From NCBI GenBank assembly GCA_002914805.1, contig JXTB01000115.1:33361-97360 (forward strand): a DNA stretch of 64,000 nucleotides, written 5' to 3'. Positions 35,679-47,330 of the stretch are shown in pieces; within the stretch, counting starts at the first letter, position 1, and every line of letters begins with the position of its first letter. The DNA is from Parasponia andersonii. Lineage: Eukaryota; Streptophyta; Magnoliopsida; Rosales; Cannabaceae. The notes beneath the pieces were generated by a model. That model searched no databases, was not told where the DNA came from, and saw only the letters and a program-made list of their open reading frames with translations. The translations under genes and the position numbers were made by a program.

Positions 35679-35940
35679 CACTACTACAGAAATAACTTTT
35701 CATGTCACTTATAGAGCGACGTAGTAGAACCTTAAAATATCATTTTACTTGTATAGAAGGTGATATGATAGATCATATCATATCATTTTTTTGGAAGTAC
35801 CACATCGCTCCTTATAAAAGTGACGTGATAGGCTATAAATACCACATTACTTTTCTAAGGAGCGAAGTGGTATGTGGTCAAATTTCAGGCCATTTTTAAT
35901 GGCCTACCGCGTCGCTTCTTTAGAAAGCAACGTGGAACCC
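35679..35940. mobile_element. CACTA-like end with subterminal GCGAC repeats
   Basis: The sequence begins CACTACTACAGAAATAAC after a row of AT-rich bases, the form of a CACTA terminal repeat. The next 250 bases carry several GAGCGACGT, ATCGCTCC, GGAGCGAAGTGG and GCGTCGCTTC words in both orientations, as subterminal repeats do. I did not find the opposite end downstream. An open frame of 65 codons here is not a gene. Confidence 0.5.
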
Positions 35941-37047
35941 ACTTTTAGATACATAAAACTCCCTAGATTCATTACAAATCAAAACTAAAATTAGCTAAAA
36001 ATGACACAAATTACATGCAACCAATAATGAGCAATTCAGCATACAAATTCTAGGAATCCAATATATAAATTTTATTTTTCACATAACTAAATCCTACATG
36101 AAACACCGAAACTAATTCAACTCATAATTATAGTCACCTAATTAGATTATCAAAAATACAACATTAACATTAATCGGATAATAGTGTGAGTCACTCATCA
36201 TGATGTACTTCATAAGCTCACCGGCCCATTCCTTTCAGACTTTGTTGATCTCGTCCATAGTGTATATATCTTTATTATGCACTGCAAATTTATATGTGTA
36301 TAAGTTAGATACGAATTATGTATTGATAATTAGTATACTTATACAATAAAGATAAATATTAAGTTAGAAAGTTATACCGAAATAATAATGTACTCATATG
36401 AGCTAGTGTCTATAATCATTTCTCACATTATGGGCATCACGCACAAATCACATTCTATGTTATTTGGTTGGCATGAGCACTACAATTCCAATTGAGTTTT
36501 CAATTAATATTTATGAGCAAAAATAAATCCACCTAATCTAATAATGTAAATTAGAAAAATTTAAATTATATTTTAACCGACTCTCAATTAAGACAATTTT
36601 TCTTACTATGTCTCTCAGTTGATATGATAAATAATCGAAAAGCTCTATAAAACAGAAGCATATCAAAACATGTCAATTATACATACAATATAGTATTAAA
36701 AATTGTTATTAATTTAAAATAGTTTTGATCATACTAACCAATTATTTTTAAGATATCCCTTTTAAACACCTCTTTAAACAACTTTTTTGTTGAAAACAAA
36801 TGTCTCTTTCTTATATGATGTTCGATTCAAGATATCGAAAGTTCAACTCAGCTCATTCATGCTCGAAATGACAAACTAGGGATGAAAATAATAAAACACA
36901 TGTTGAGAAACCTGTTTCTTACTTTTTTCTATTACGTTTTGTCCAACGCCTCAACGACTTAAGGGTACAAAAACAATAGAAACCACCTTGGAACAACAAC
37001 TAGTAGCGGATTTGAAGGCCTATATGAATAGAAGTTTCGAGAGAGAG
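35941..37047. other. no gene recognised; possible CACTA interior
   Basis: AT-rich. An open stretch beginning MEQQLVADLKAYMNRS at 36988 runs into the gap; it matches no family I know. Confidence 0.5.
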
Positions 37048-37128
37048 NNNNNNNNNNNNNNNNNNNNNNNNNNNNNNNNNNNNNNNNNNNNNNNNNNNNN
37101 NNNNNNNNNNNNNNNNNNNNNNNNNNNN
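37048..37128. other. assembly gap (81 N)
   Basis: Preceded by GAGAGAG and followed by AGACAAT; probably an unresolved GA microsatellite. Confidence 0.9.
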
Positions 37129-37449
37129 AGACAATATTCAGCTTTCTTAAAAGAGTTGCTGTTTAGAAGAAAGAAAAAAAGAAACAAAAACATATAGTAT
37201 TTTTTAGGAAAGTAAAAATCAAAGCACCGAGAAACAACAAAAGGTTTCCTACTTACAAAAGAAAAAAAAATCTTGATTAGATCTTAAGTTTGTTCGAATA
37301 TCGTACTCTCGACTCAACATTACGTCTTAAACAAAAAAATCATGATAAGACTTTATATTATTTTAATGGTCTTGATTAGGAATATTATATTTCACTAATA
37401 ATAATAGGAAAAACAAAACAAATTAGGTAGTCCCAGGGTTTCATGTTTC

Positions 37450-37560
37450 TTCGTTGGTCTAGCTCAGTTGGTCTAAGGTTTGAGGGATGTGTGCGTGAAT
37501 TTTGGAGGTCAGGAGTTCAAACTTGGTAGAGTGTGTGTATTATTTTCCTTTAAATTTATA
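37450..37560 (+). mobile_element. tRNA-derived SINE head
   Basis: A polymerase III A-box-like TAGCTCAGTTGG (37460-37471) is followed 42 bases later by a B-box-like AGTTCAAACTT (37514-37524). The order and spacing match a tRNA-related SINE head; the rest of a tRNA cloverleaf (acceptor stem, anticodon arm) is not present, so it is not a tRNA gene. The tail and target duplication could not be fixed. Confidence 0.65.
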
Positions 37561-37752
37561 GTAAGTGGTGGTCATTAATTAAGTTCTATTTTTTTTTTTA
37601 AAAAAAAAATAACCGACAAAATCTAGAACATCTATTCATAGAAAAATACAGTTGAAAGATATGGTGGGTTTTAAATTTTTTTCTTGGGAAAATGTTTACG
37701 AAACTCCAATATTTAAAGAAATATAGAAAACCCTTTTGAACAATGGCGGAAT

Positions 37753-37892
37753 TTTTTAAAAACACTTTATATATACTATATATATTTATTTGAGGGAATA
37801 TAACGTATTGAAATATTTTCTTTTTAAAAACACTTTATATATACTATATATATTTATTTGAGGGAATATAACGTATGTATTGAAATATTTTC
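37753..37892. repeat. tandem duplication, 68-bp and 72-bp copies
   Basis: The first copy (37753-37820) is repeated from 37821; the second copy differs mainly by an extra GTAT within CGTATGTATTG. Confidence 0.92.
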
Positions 37893-38873
37893 TTCTATAA
37901 ATTACTTTATTTTCATATTTTATTGCATTCAAAAATTTAAATTTAGTTATTTATGTAACATTTAATAACTAACATATAACTAATTTTAGAAATAAAAAAT
38001 CCTTTTAAATAATATAAAAATTAATTCACGATACATTTTGTAAATTCTTTTATTTCTCTATCTGAACTCAATCAAAATTAAATTATATTTATTTTTTTAA
38101 TTCTTAATAAATACAATATATATATATTTTTATTATTTTTTATTCTCTTTATCTTTTTTACTTCTCTAGTTTTATAATAAATATTTGGTTATGAATTTAT
38201 GATATTTAAACGCATATATATTATGTAGGTAATATGTTTGTAAATCTCATATAATTTCTTATTTTCCGCTAATGGGTTAATTGTTATATAATAAGTAGTT
38301 TCTTAAAGTGTAAAAATTTAATTTCTATTTATGCCCACCTTAGTTAATTCACACATTTGTTTATAATTGTGTTTGTGGTTTATTTTTCGTGTCCTTTCTT
38401 TAAGGAGTTTGATTACATTATGCTTACATTATGCTTACATTATAGTTTAACACTTTTTGAGTCGATTAATGATATTTCTTTGAGGAGCCCGTTTATGTAA
38501 AAAAAAAAAATTTGAAACTTTTTGATTAAAAATTCATTGTACTTTGAAACTTTTTGATTCGATTAATGATATTATTTTGAGGAGTCCATTTATATCAAAA
38601 AAAAAAATTTATGCCAACCCTAGAAATAATTTCTAGGTCCACCACTGCTTTTGAATTAGATTTTTTTTATTACAGAAAGCTATTTGACTATTTTTCAATT
38701 TTGATCTCTCATATCATTAAAATTAGAAAAATTGATAGAATTACAAAATTACCCAATTTCAGATTTAGATTAAAAAAATATTTTAAGAATTGTCTTTACT
38801 AGTTTACAAACAGCATTTCCATTTTTCAAATGACCTTATAAGTGATAAAATATTTTAATTTTTTAAATGAGTT
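37893..38873. other. AT-rich intergenic DNA, no gene seen
   Basis: It contains repeated small words (CATTATGCTTA at 38408-38440; TTTGAAACTTTTTGATT near 38511 and 38540) but no coding or clear element. Confidence 0.6.
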
Positions 38874-39635
38874 CATAAGTGAGCAAATAATTTTCAAACA
38901 AATATCTATATATTCGAACACAAAGTAAAAAAGTAATATAAATCTAAATCTACTTCAATCTAATAAGGGTAATTTTATGATTTCTTATTAATTTTCTTAA
39001 TTTAGTTTAAGGTGGCTCTATTGACACTCCTATTTGCTCATTATGCACTCTTTTTCAAAAATAAATTTCAGTTTTATTTAAAAATCTTTATTTTTCCTTC
39101 CTTACCCCTCATTTTTCCAATATAATTATTTACTTTCCTCACCCACATAGGGCCATGGCTTTTACAATATTCCCTACTTCAAAAATAATCCAAGAATTTG
39201 ATTAATTCATCTAGAAGGATTAAGATAACAAAAATTTTGAAACTTGCAAATAATTTTCATAAGTGAGCAAATAATTTTCAAACAAATATCTATATATCCG
39301 AACACAAAGTAAAAAAGTAATATAAATCTAGATCTACTTTCATCTAATAAGGGTAATTTTATGATTTCTTATTAATTTTTTTAATTTAGTTTAAGGTGGC
39401 TCTATCGACACTCCTATTTGCTCATTATGCACTCTTTTTCAAAAATAAATTTCAGTTTTATTTAAAAATCTTTATTTTTCCTTCTTTACCTCTCATTTTT
39501 CCAATATAATTATTTACTTTCCTCACCCACATAGGGCCATGGCTTTTATAATATTCCCTACTTCAAAAATAATCCAAGAATTTGTTTAATTCATCTAGAA
39601 GGATTAAGAAAACAAAAATTTTGAAAGTTGCAACG
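38874..39635. repeat. tandem duplication with a 384-bp period
   Basis: From CATAAGTGAGCAAATAATTT at 38874 the sequence recurs from 39258 with few differences, including CACTCCTATTTGCTCATTAT and ACATAGGGCCATGGCTTTTA. The copies are very alike, so the duplication is fairly recent. There is no gene in it. Confidence 0.92.
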
Positions 39636-41095
39636 CCATAAAAATTTGTTTAGAGTTCAAGCTATGGATTCATGAATTTAGCTTTTTAGGAATAAATTAG
39701 TAAGGTTTATCTTCTTAATTAAAAATCCCTCTTTCCTTGCTTTTGTTACAATTTAATAGGATCGATGGAACGATTCTTCAAGGTTTAAATGGTTTCTTCA
39801 TCATGTACATTCTCTGAATGTTCTTTAGGGAGGAAGAGAGAAAGGTTGTGTTTGGCACACGTTCAAAACAATACCTAGGGCATTTTAGAGATTTTATGAT
39901 AACATTTGTCCTTCCGTGTGTGTGTGTGTGGGGAGAGTAGACATAGGTACGACAATAGACCCACACTTTTTACGTGAGAAGGTCCAATTTCAAAAATAAA
40001 CAAATTACAAGATTTTTTGTTATGGAAAATCAAATTCAAGGAGTTTTCCATATTTCTGAAAGCACATTAGTTTTGTAATAAAAAGTTAAAATACAAGGTG
40101 AATTTTTTTATTGAAGATAAATACAAGGTGATTTACTACTAACAAAGATTGAAAGATAAGTTTGAAGTATGGATATTAATATATCCGTTGCTATTATTTG
40201 TGTTCATTATTTAAATTCTAAAGTTGGTGATCCAGCGATCTGCAATCGTAATAAAATATTAATAAAACATTTTCTCCCATTCTATATACATAATTAAAAT
40301 ATTAAGAAAGGACTTCTAATAATAATAGTAATAACACTAATAATAATTGTTTCACTCAAAAATAAAATAATAATAACAGATGAAGATGACGTACGGCTCT
40401 GTTTTGTTTATTTGTTAATGTTTTATTATTTGTTTGTTTTGAGTAAGAGACCCAATTCGTTTGGGCATGCTTACTACTGGAAACTTTGAATAAAACAAGG
40501 CCAAGCGACGATCTAGAGTCTAAACTTTGGATAATCAAATTTTTTGAGGGAAATTCGCATTTCAAATTAAGAGTAAGTTTCCTATCCTCTTCACTTTCTA
40601 CTGCTGCTTTTTCTGTGTACCAAGTTACTAAACACTCAGTTTGCTTTGCCCATAAAGTTAAAGAAAATACATATTGAATCTTTGTTATCTTATCTGTGGA
40701 CATAGATGAAAGCAATTCTTCGTACACAATGATCCTATCATTATAATTATGTATATAAGTATAAAAAGTACATTATTTTAAAAGAGCTTTAGTCTTTACA
40801 TGAGACATTTAGTATAGCACCTTAGGCCGGTTGGCGTACGTTTGACTTTCTAGTTCTGCTTTCCATTTCTATAGAATCCAAAGATAATAATTCATATATT
40901 GTAACTGTATACATAACTCCTATGATACTTCATATTAGTAATCTTTGCTCTCTCTTTTTTTTTTCCCCCTTCTTCATTACCTGTGATTAACTCTCAGTAA
41001 CTAAAGAAGTTGTTTCATGTTCACGTTTAATCATACAAAATGTAATGGTGCTAATTACATTGTTGTGTGCATATGAAAAAAGTTTGGCTCAGAAA
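39636..41095. other. intergenic and promoter region of the GH3 gene
   Basis: No gene seen; the longest open stretch (minus strand, 40356-40727) has no family resemblance. A TATA-like TATATAAG lies at 40752-40759, some 340 bp before the chosen start, and a CT-rich leader-like stretch at about 40946-40975. Confidence 0.5.
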
Positions 41096-44000
41096 ATGGC
41101 AAAGAATCCAAACTTCTTGAGAGGAATATTTCTGCTTATGGTTTGCTGGATAGCGACGACAGAAGCGGAATACTACAAATATAAAGATCCAAAACAGCCG
41201 ATAAAGGTTCGAGTAAAGGACCTGCTAAAGAGGATGACCGTGGAGGAAAAGATGGGCCAAATGGCGCAAATTGATCGCAAAGTTGCTTCAGCTGAGGTGA
41301 TGAAGAAGTATTTCATCGGTAAAAGTCATATAGCCTTTTCTTCTCAATTAGCAAATTCTGTTTTTTCTACTAGTACCTAATAGAATGTCTTAACTCACTC
41401 ACTAAGCAACCGTGTTAAAAACGGGAGCGGTGGTGGAGGAAAGGGCGGGAATTAAGTTAGAGGTGAACTAAACTCTTTCTGGCAGGTAGTGTAATAAGTG
41501 GGGGAGGAAGTGTGCCTTGTCTAAAGGCATCCCCGGAGACTTGGATTAGCATGGTGAATGAATTTCAAAGGGCCGCCTTATCGACCCGTCTTGGGATTCC
41601 GATGATTTATGGGATTGATGCAGTTCATGGCAACAACAATGTCTACAAGGCAACCATTTTTCCACACAATATTGGGTTAGGTGCTACCAGGCAAGTAGAC
41701 ATGTCTAATGTTAAGTTAACATCTTTCCTTTTACTCTGATGATTTAATTGTGAGGTAACAGATTTAATGTCCATACTCATCCTAATGGGATTGACATGTA
41801 TGTTTCTTGTGCTGTTAAAATATTGTGATGTATTTGTTTCAAGTTTTTATATACACTGGGAACTGGTAAATCAGGACAAAGAACTCCAAGATAACTGAAT
41901 GAAAATTAATTGGCTCAAAATGAAGAGAAGTGTCATGACTAAAGATAATTCTTCCATGTAAGGAATATTGTAGAAACAAAATTAAACATCAAAGAGTGTT
42001 GTTACATACACTGGAATGTTGGTAAGCCAAGTTTCAAATAAAATGCGTTTTGTCTGGAATAGTTTCTGTCCTGTTCTAGGTGCATTAAGCCGAAATCTCA
42101 GGGAGAAAATTGGTGATGTAGAACCATGGGAGAAAAGAGGAGAGAATTGGAATATAGAGAAGAACCGATAGAGAAAGAGGAATTTAGAGAGATTAGAGAA
42201 GCAAAGAAAAATGAACATAGCTAGGCCTATTTTTAGTAAATCAATTGAACACAAATGGAAACTAAATACAATTAGAAAACGAACCTATTCCTAATCATCT
42301 ATATCGTAATCTCCATCAATTGGTTTATAACGCAAAAATGTTGCTTCTTAATCTGGTATTTATAATGAAACTTCTTGTCATCAATCAGGGACCCTGAACT
42401 TGTAAAGAGAATTGGTGCTGCAACCGCACTTGAAGTTAGAGCAACAGGCATTCAATATGTTTTTGCACCTTGTGTGGCGGTAACTAAGTCGAATTCTAGA
42501 ACAGAACTAATCAAAGTTTGAATTTGATTCAACTTGTATTTCTTCTAGCCTTCGTTTGACATGTAATCATTTACTATACAACAAAATTGAAACTTTAATG
42601 ATTTGCCAAATGATCAACACTTGATATGTTTCTACAGGTTTGTAGGGATCCAAGATGGGGTCGTTGTTACGAAAGCTATAGCGAAGATCCTAACATTGTT
42701 CGAGCAATGACAGAAATCATACCTGGATTACAAGGCGATATACCTGATAACTCTACCAAGGGCATTCCCTTTGTTGCTGGAAAGTAAGACTAGATGCAAA
42801 TCTTAACACACTAAAAAACGTGAACTAGATCTAAAATTCACTGAACTCAAATGTGGAATCGGTTTCAAGGAAAAATGTGAAACTGTTCATGGAATGTTTG
42901 AAAGGCTGATCATTCTATTTCTCCTATGATATAAGATGCATTCTGGATGCGAATAAAGAAATCGAAGTGAAAGCATCGGATAGAAAAGAGATTGAGATAA
43001 AGTCGCTCGTTTTTTTTTTTTTTTCCTTCAGTAATTTACCGAGCATATCACTCAAAGTCATCCAATAGGTAGCAGCTAAATTCTACTGCAATGTTTTTTC
43101 TTTTTTTCCCTATTCTTTTATTTATAGTAAAAAGGTAGCAGCTTGTGCAAAGCACTATGTGGGTGATGGTGGAACAACAAAAGGCATAAATGAGTATGAC
43201 ACAGTGATAAGCAGAGGTGGATTGTTTAGCATTCACATGCCAGCTTACAATGATTCAATCTTCAAGGGTGTGGCAACAGTTATGATCTCATATTCAAGCT
43301 GGAATGGCATTAAAATGCATACTAACCGTGATCTCATTACCGGTTACCTCAAGAACACTCTCAAATTTAAGGTAAAATTCATCGCTTTTTGTCATTTTAA
43401 CTCACTCCTCTTCCCCCTTTTTCTAAGCTTTAAGCATATGGAATCTTAATTTCTCTTGGAATTGTTTCAGGGTTTTGTCATCTCAGATTGGGAAGGTATT
43501 GACAGAATTACCTCTCCTCCTCATGCTAATTACTCATATTCCATTCAAGCAAGTATTGCAGCTGGCATTGATATGGTAAGTGAGAATTGAATTCTGCTTT
43601 CTCATGCTTGTATCAGATATTATGCTTCACTTTTGTGCTTACAGCTAAAATTTACATGTTACACAGGTCATGATACCAGAAAATTACACAGAGTTCATCA
43701 ACGGTTTAACATTCCAGGTTAAGAATAAGATTATTCCGATAAGCAGAATTGATGATGCGGTGAAAAGAATACTGCGTGTTAAGTTCGTGACAGGTCTATT
43801 TGAGAATCCATTCGCAGATTTCAACCTGGTCAATGAGCTTGGTAGAAAGGTTAGTTTTAGTCCTCAAAAACAATTTGATTGTAGTTTAATAATACAACTG
43901 AATATTGATAATCCATTTCTACGAAACTGATTTTCAATAGGAGCACAGAGAGTTGGCTAGGGAAGCTGTTAGAAAATCGCTAGTGCTCCTGAAAAACGGT

Positions 44001-44780
44001 GATTCTGCTGACCAGCCATTGCTACCCCTTCCCAAGAAGGCGTCAAAAATTCTAGTTGCAGGCAGTCATGCACACAATTTGGGTTATCAATGTGGCGGTT
44101 GGACCATTGAGTGGCTTGGACTAAGTGGAAACAACCTCACAACAGGTCAAAATGTTTTACGCGGCAAGAACAGAATTCATTTTGGTGAAAGGGATCACAA
44201 CTAATATGTTTCTCAAAATCAACTTAATAAGAACCTTTGTTGTGCTTTATCAGGTACTACAATCCTCACTGCCATAAAAGAAGCAGTTGATCCAAAAACT
44301 CAAGTTGTGTACAATGAGAACCCTGATGCTGATTTCGTGGAATCGAGTGGGTTCTCCTACGCCATAGTTGTGGTAGGAGAACATCCATATGCAGAAACAC
44401 ATGGAGACAGCATGAACTTGACAATACCTGACCCTGGACCGAGCGCCATCACAAACGTCTGTGGAGCTGTTACGTGTGTCGTTGTACTCATCACAGGTCG
44501 TCCTGTTGTGATTCAACCATATCTTTCATTGATAGATGCTCTTGTAGCTGCATGGCTTCCTGGAACTGAAGGCCAAGGTGTTACTGATGTTTTGTTTGGG
44601 GATTATGGTTTCAGTGGAAAGCTTCCTCGGACTTGGTTCAAGACTGTTGATCAGCTGCCCATGAACTTTGGAGATCCACATTACGATCCACTCTTCTCGC
44701 TTGGATTTGGCCTCACTACAGAACCCACAAACGTCGAATTATTTGGTCAGCATAGAGAACAGTTTTCTAGTCAATTGTGA
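41096..44780 (+). CDS. GH3 family beta-glucosidase / exo-beta-glucanase, secreted, 9 exons
   Basis: Joining 41096-41318, 41486-41690, 42389-42479, 42638-42783, 43128-43371, 43471-43575, 43667-43849, 43941-44145 and 44254-44780 gives 642 codons and a stop, in frame throughout. The family removes glucose from beta-glucans and beta-glucosides in the wall. A signal peptide ([18 protein letters not shown]) is followed by [11 protein letters not shown]. The nucleophile is D309 in [11 protein letters not shown]; the acid/base is E515 in [11 protein letters not shown]. After removal of about 24 residues these match D285 and E491 of barley ExoI. Other landmarks are [15 protein letters not shown] and [14 protein letters not shown] chose the ATG at 41096 over the upstream one at 41045 because it starts the signal peptide. 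Intron 2 is GC-AG (AG|GCAAGT at 41691). One small oddity is His in SHAHNLG where Asp is usual. Confidence 0.93.
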
Positions 44781-45715
44781 AGATGTGCATAAGATTTGGA
44801 AATGGTAGTATGCTTTTCTTAAATCTATGAATAATTACTTTCATTAAACAAATGGCCATGATTAAATCACCCTATAAGAGAAACTCAACTTGAACAAGCT
44901 TTCGAATGGAAATCCATCGGGTACAGGTGCGGAGGTGTTTACAACTTGTTGCGGGTCCGGATCCATGATTTGCAACGGTCCAGGATTCGCTAGTGATAGC
45001 CTTACGGTACTCCAACTTATCAACGTGCTCTTCTTGTTTCTTGCTAGGGTCCTTCGTGATCAAAATGATTATTGCTCAAAGTGGTGTGGCTGTTACACGG
45101 TAAAAACTCGAACAATCACATAACTTCCACAACGCAAGTATATACCAGAAGAGGCTTGAAAGTTTCGTTATTAAGATAATTAAGAGCGTTTTCAGTAATT
45201 AAACAATAGTGCCTTCTCACTCTATCTGATCAAGATATTATATCTTTTAATAAATGCAAATTATTCTTCTATATTTTTCCTTTCTAGATTGGGTCTTATA
45301 GCAAAAGAGTCGAATTTTGAGCCCAAATTGAGTGCATGCCTATTTTTCAAATGCTTTAATAAAATGACTTACATATCACGTGTAAAATATGTGTAAAATA
45401 TAGGAAAAATTAGACAATATACAGTATTTTGGAAATTTTTTTTAAAAAATACAATGATTTTGTATTTTTTTTTTTAAGGTGCAACGTACACTTCATTATA
45501 ACAATTGGATCACTATCTAATGCTAAAAAAAAAAATACCTACTCATAGATAAAGAAAAAAAATACCTATTGAATTAGCAACCTATAAAAATACATAAGAC
45601 ACTTTAATTTCTCTTTTATGTTTGGGTTTCTAACACTTCTATCTACAAGAACGAACAAGAATTACAAAATAACGTGGGTCTGACTTCTTTTTCCAATTCC
45701 GGTACCATTTTTGTT
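44781..45715. other. 3' flank of GH3; no clear gene
   Basis: The stretch 44870-45125 is richer in GC than its surroundings and stays open in two frames (minus 44872-45063, plus 44890-45123), but neither product is recognised. It may be a gene relic or transposon piece. Confidence 0.4.
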
Positions 45716-45935
45716 TGAGAAAAATACCACTTTTTAAAAAGTCCATAAAAAAAAATACTATTTTTAAGATTTTTCTAGCTACTAGTGTCAGAACTTCTGC
45801 TTCTTGCTTATTAGTTACTAGTAATATACCGGTTATAAATATCTTTGATTACTGCTTATTGGTTGCTAGTTACGATTTTAGAAATAGTATTTTTATAAAA
45901 AAACTTTTGAAAAGTAATATTTTCTAAAAATATGA
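45716..45935. mobile_element. foldback MITE-like element
   Basis: The left 75 bases (for example AAAAATACTATTTTTAAGAT) pair imperfectly with the complement of the right 75 (AAAAATACTATTTCTAAAAT). TTACTAGT/CTAGTTAC words lie nearer the centre. No target duplication could be fixed. Confidence 0.5.
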
Positions 45936-46267
45936 TACTGGATGTTAAAAAAACTGAGGCTATTGTATATTTCAAACTTTTTTCTAAAAACACCGTGCAA
46001 GGCGTAATTGTCACTTTATGTTTTTCCAAGTAAAACCTAATAGCCTAATAAGATTGGGCTAAGCTCCACGTTATTGATGACCTAATTAAAATAGGGCTTC
46101 TTCTAAAATTTTAGGCCCCCCAAAAATTTAAAAGCGGCTTCTTAGCAATTTTTGGTTGTTACTTAATACATAGCCATTTTCTAAATACTATTAAAAAAAT
46201 GAGGAAATTTGACATGGTAATAGTTTTTTAAAAAATGAAAAATTTCAGATTTTGAAATTGTTTGAAA

Positions 46268-46450
46268 ATAAAATGGAAAAATTAGGTGGATGACTAATTT
46301 TTAAATTAGTTTAAGTAGATATTCATATTTTAAAAGTTATAGTTAAATGTCCATTCTTTTTAAAATTTTAGTTGTAGAATATGGTATTTTCATTTTTCAT
46401 TGAATATGTTGGATATTTAGCTATGCACTTTTAAGTTTTGTCACATATTT
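46268..46450. repeat. dispersed repeat, copy 1 (partner at 61217)
   Basis: AAAATTAGGTGGATGACTAA, then TAGTTGTAGAATAT and GGATATTTAGCTAT, recur with changes at 61217-61400. Both are probably members of one non-coding transposon family. Confidence 0.65.
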
Positions 46451-46481
46451 TGAACCCAAAAAAAAGGTGAAATAACTAGTG

Positions 46482-46605
46482 AAAAATCCTGGATTTTAAT
46501 TAGAAAAATATCAATTTAAAAAATTTAGAAAACTGCCACTTTTATTAATTGATGAGATACTTGAAGTAACCAATTACCTCAAATAATTAGATTGATTACC
46601 CTAAG
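46482..46605. repeat. dispersed repeat, copy 1 (partner at 47205)
   Basis: AAAAATCCTGGATTTTAATTA, then TTTAGAAAACTGCCAC and GAGATACTTGAAGTAACC, recur as a similar block at 47205-47330. Confidence 0.6.
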
Positions 46606-47204
46606 TAACCCAACTAGTTATCTTGAGTGCCATTGATAAATAGCTTTTTGAATAAAAATGTCATTTTTCTAAATATTTATTAATAATGTTATTTTTCTAA
46701 AAATATTTTTAAAAGGTGATATTTTTTAAATCAATCTGGTCTTTTTTCAAAACATTCGGTCTCATTTTTCAATTTTTAGTAATTTGGGACTGAATTTTAT
46801 AAGAAGCCCTTTAAAATGGCCAAATTTATCAGTTTTATAAGAAATTTATAAGAAACTCTTAAAAAGTGAGATAAATCAGATTTATAAGAAATTTATCAAT
46901 ATAAAACACTATCAAAATTGATATGTTTTATATAAGATTGATATAATAATAAAAAATTGATGTAATATACATAAAATTGATATACAAACATAACATTGAT
47001 ATATTTTTACCTAAAATTGATCTACTAAAAAGTAGAGATTTGGAAAAATAAAATGAAAAAAAAGGGTAATAAATAGGTGTAAGAAGGTCATTTATTAATT
47101 GATGTAGAAAAAAGGACATTTCTTATAGTACTCTTTGAAAATATTAGATGAGCTGAATTTTTTTCGAAAGGAAATTTGATTTTTTTATGATAATTTTTTA
47201 AAAC

Positions 47205-47330
47205 AATGTTGAAAAATTCTAAATTTTAATTATAAAAATACTATTTTTAAAGCATTTAGAAAACTATCATCTTTTATTAGTTAATAAGATACTTGAAACA
47301 ACCGATCAAGTTATTTTAGGTAACTTATGT
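47205..47330. repeat. dispersed repeat, copy 2 (partner at 46482)
   Basis: GAAAAATTCTAAATTTTAAT, TTTAGAAAACTATCATC and AAGATACTTGAAACAACC follow the same order as the block at 46482-46605. Confidence 0.6.

Noticed and set aside
37450-37530. tRNA gene
   Set aside because: A- and B-box words are present but there is no acceptor stem or anticodon arm; SINE is a better fit.
40356-40727. 123-codon minus-strand open frame upstream of the GH3 gene
   Set aside because: No family resemblance, no intron or promoter signs, ordinary AT-rich composition.
41045-41095. Upstream ATG as start of the GH3 protein
   Set aside because: It would put 17 residues before a well-formed signal peptide. The ATG at 41096 gives the family's usual N-terminus and catalytic numbering.
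44872-45123. Overlapping open frames in a GC-richer stretch after the GH3 gene
   Set aside because: Neither protein is recognisable. I note it as a possible relic but cannot support a gene.
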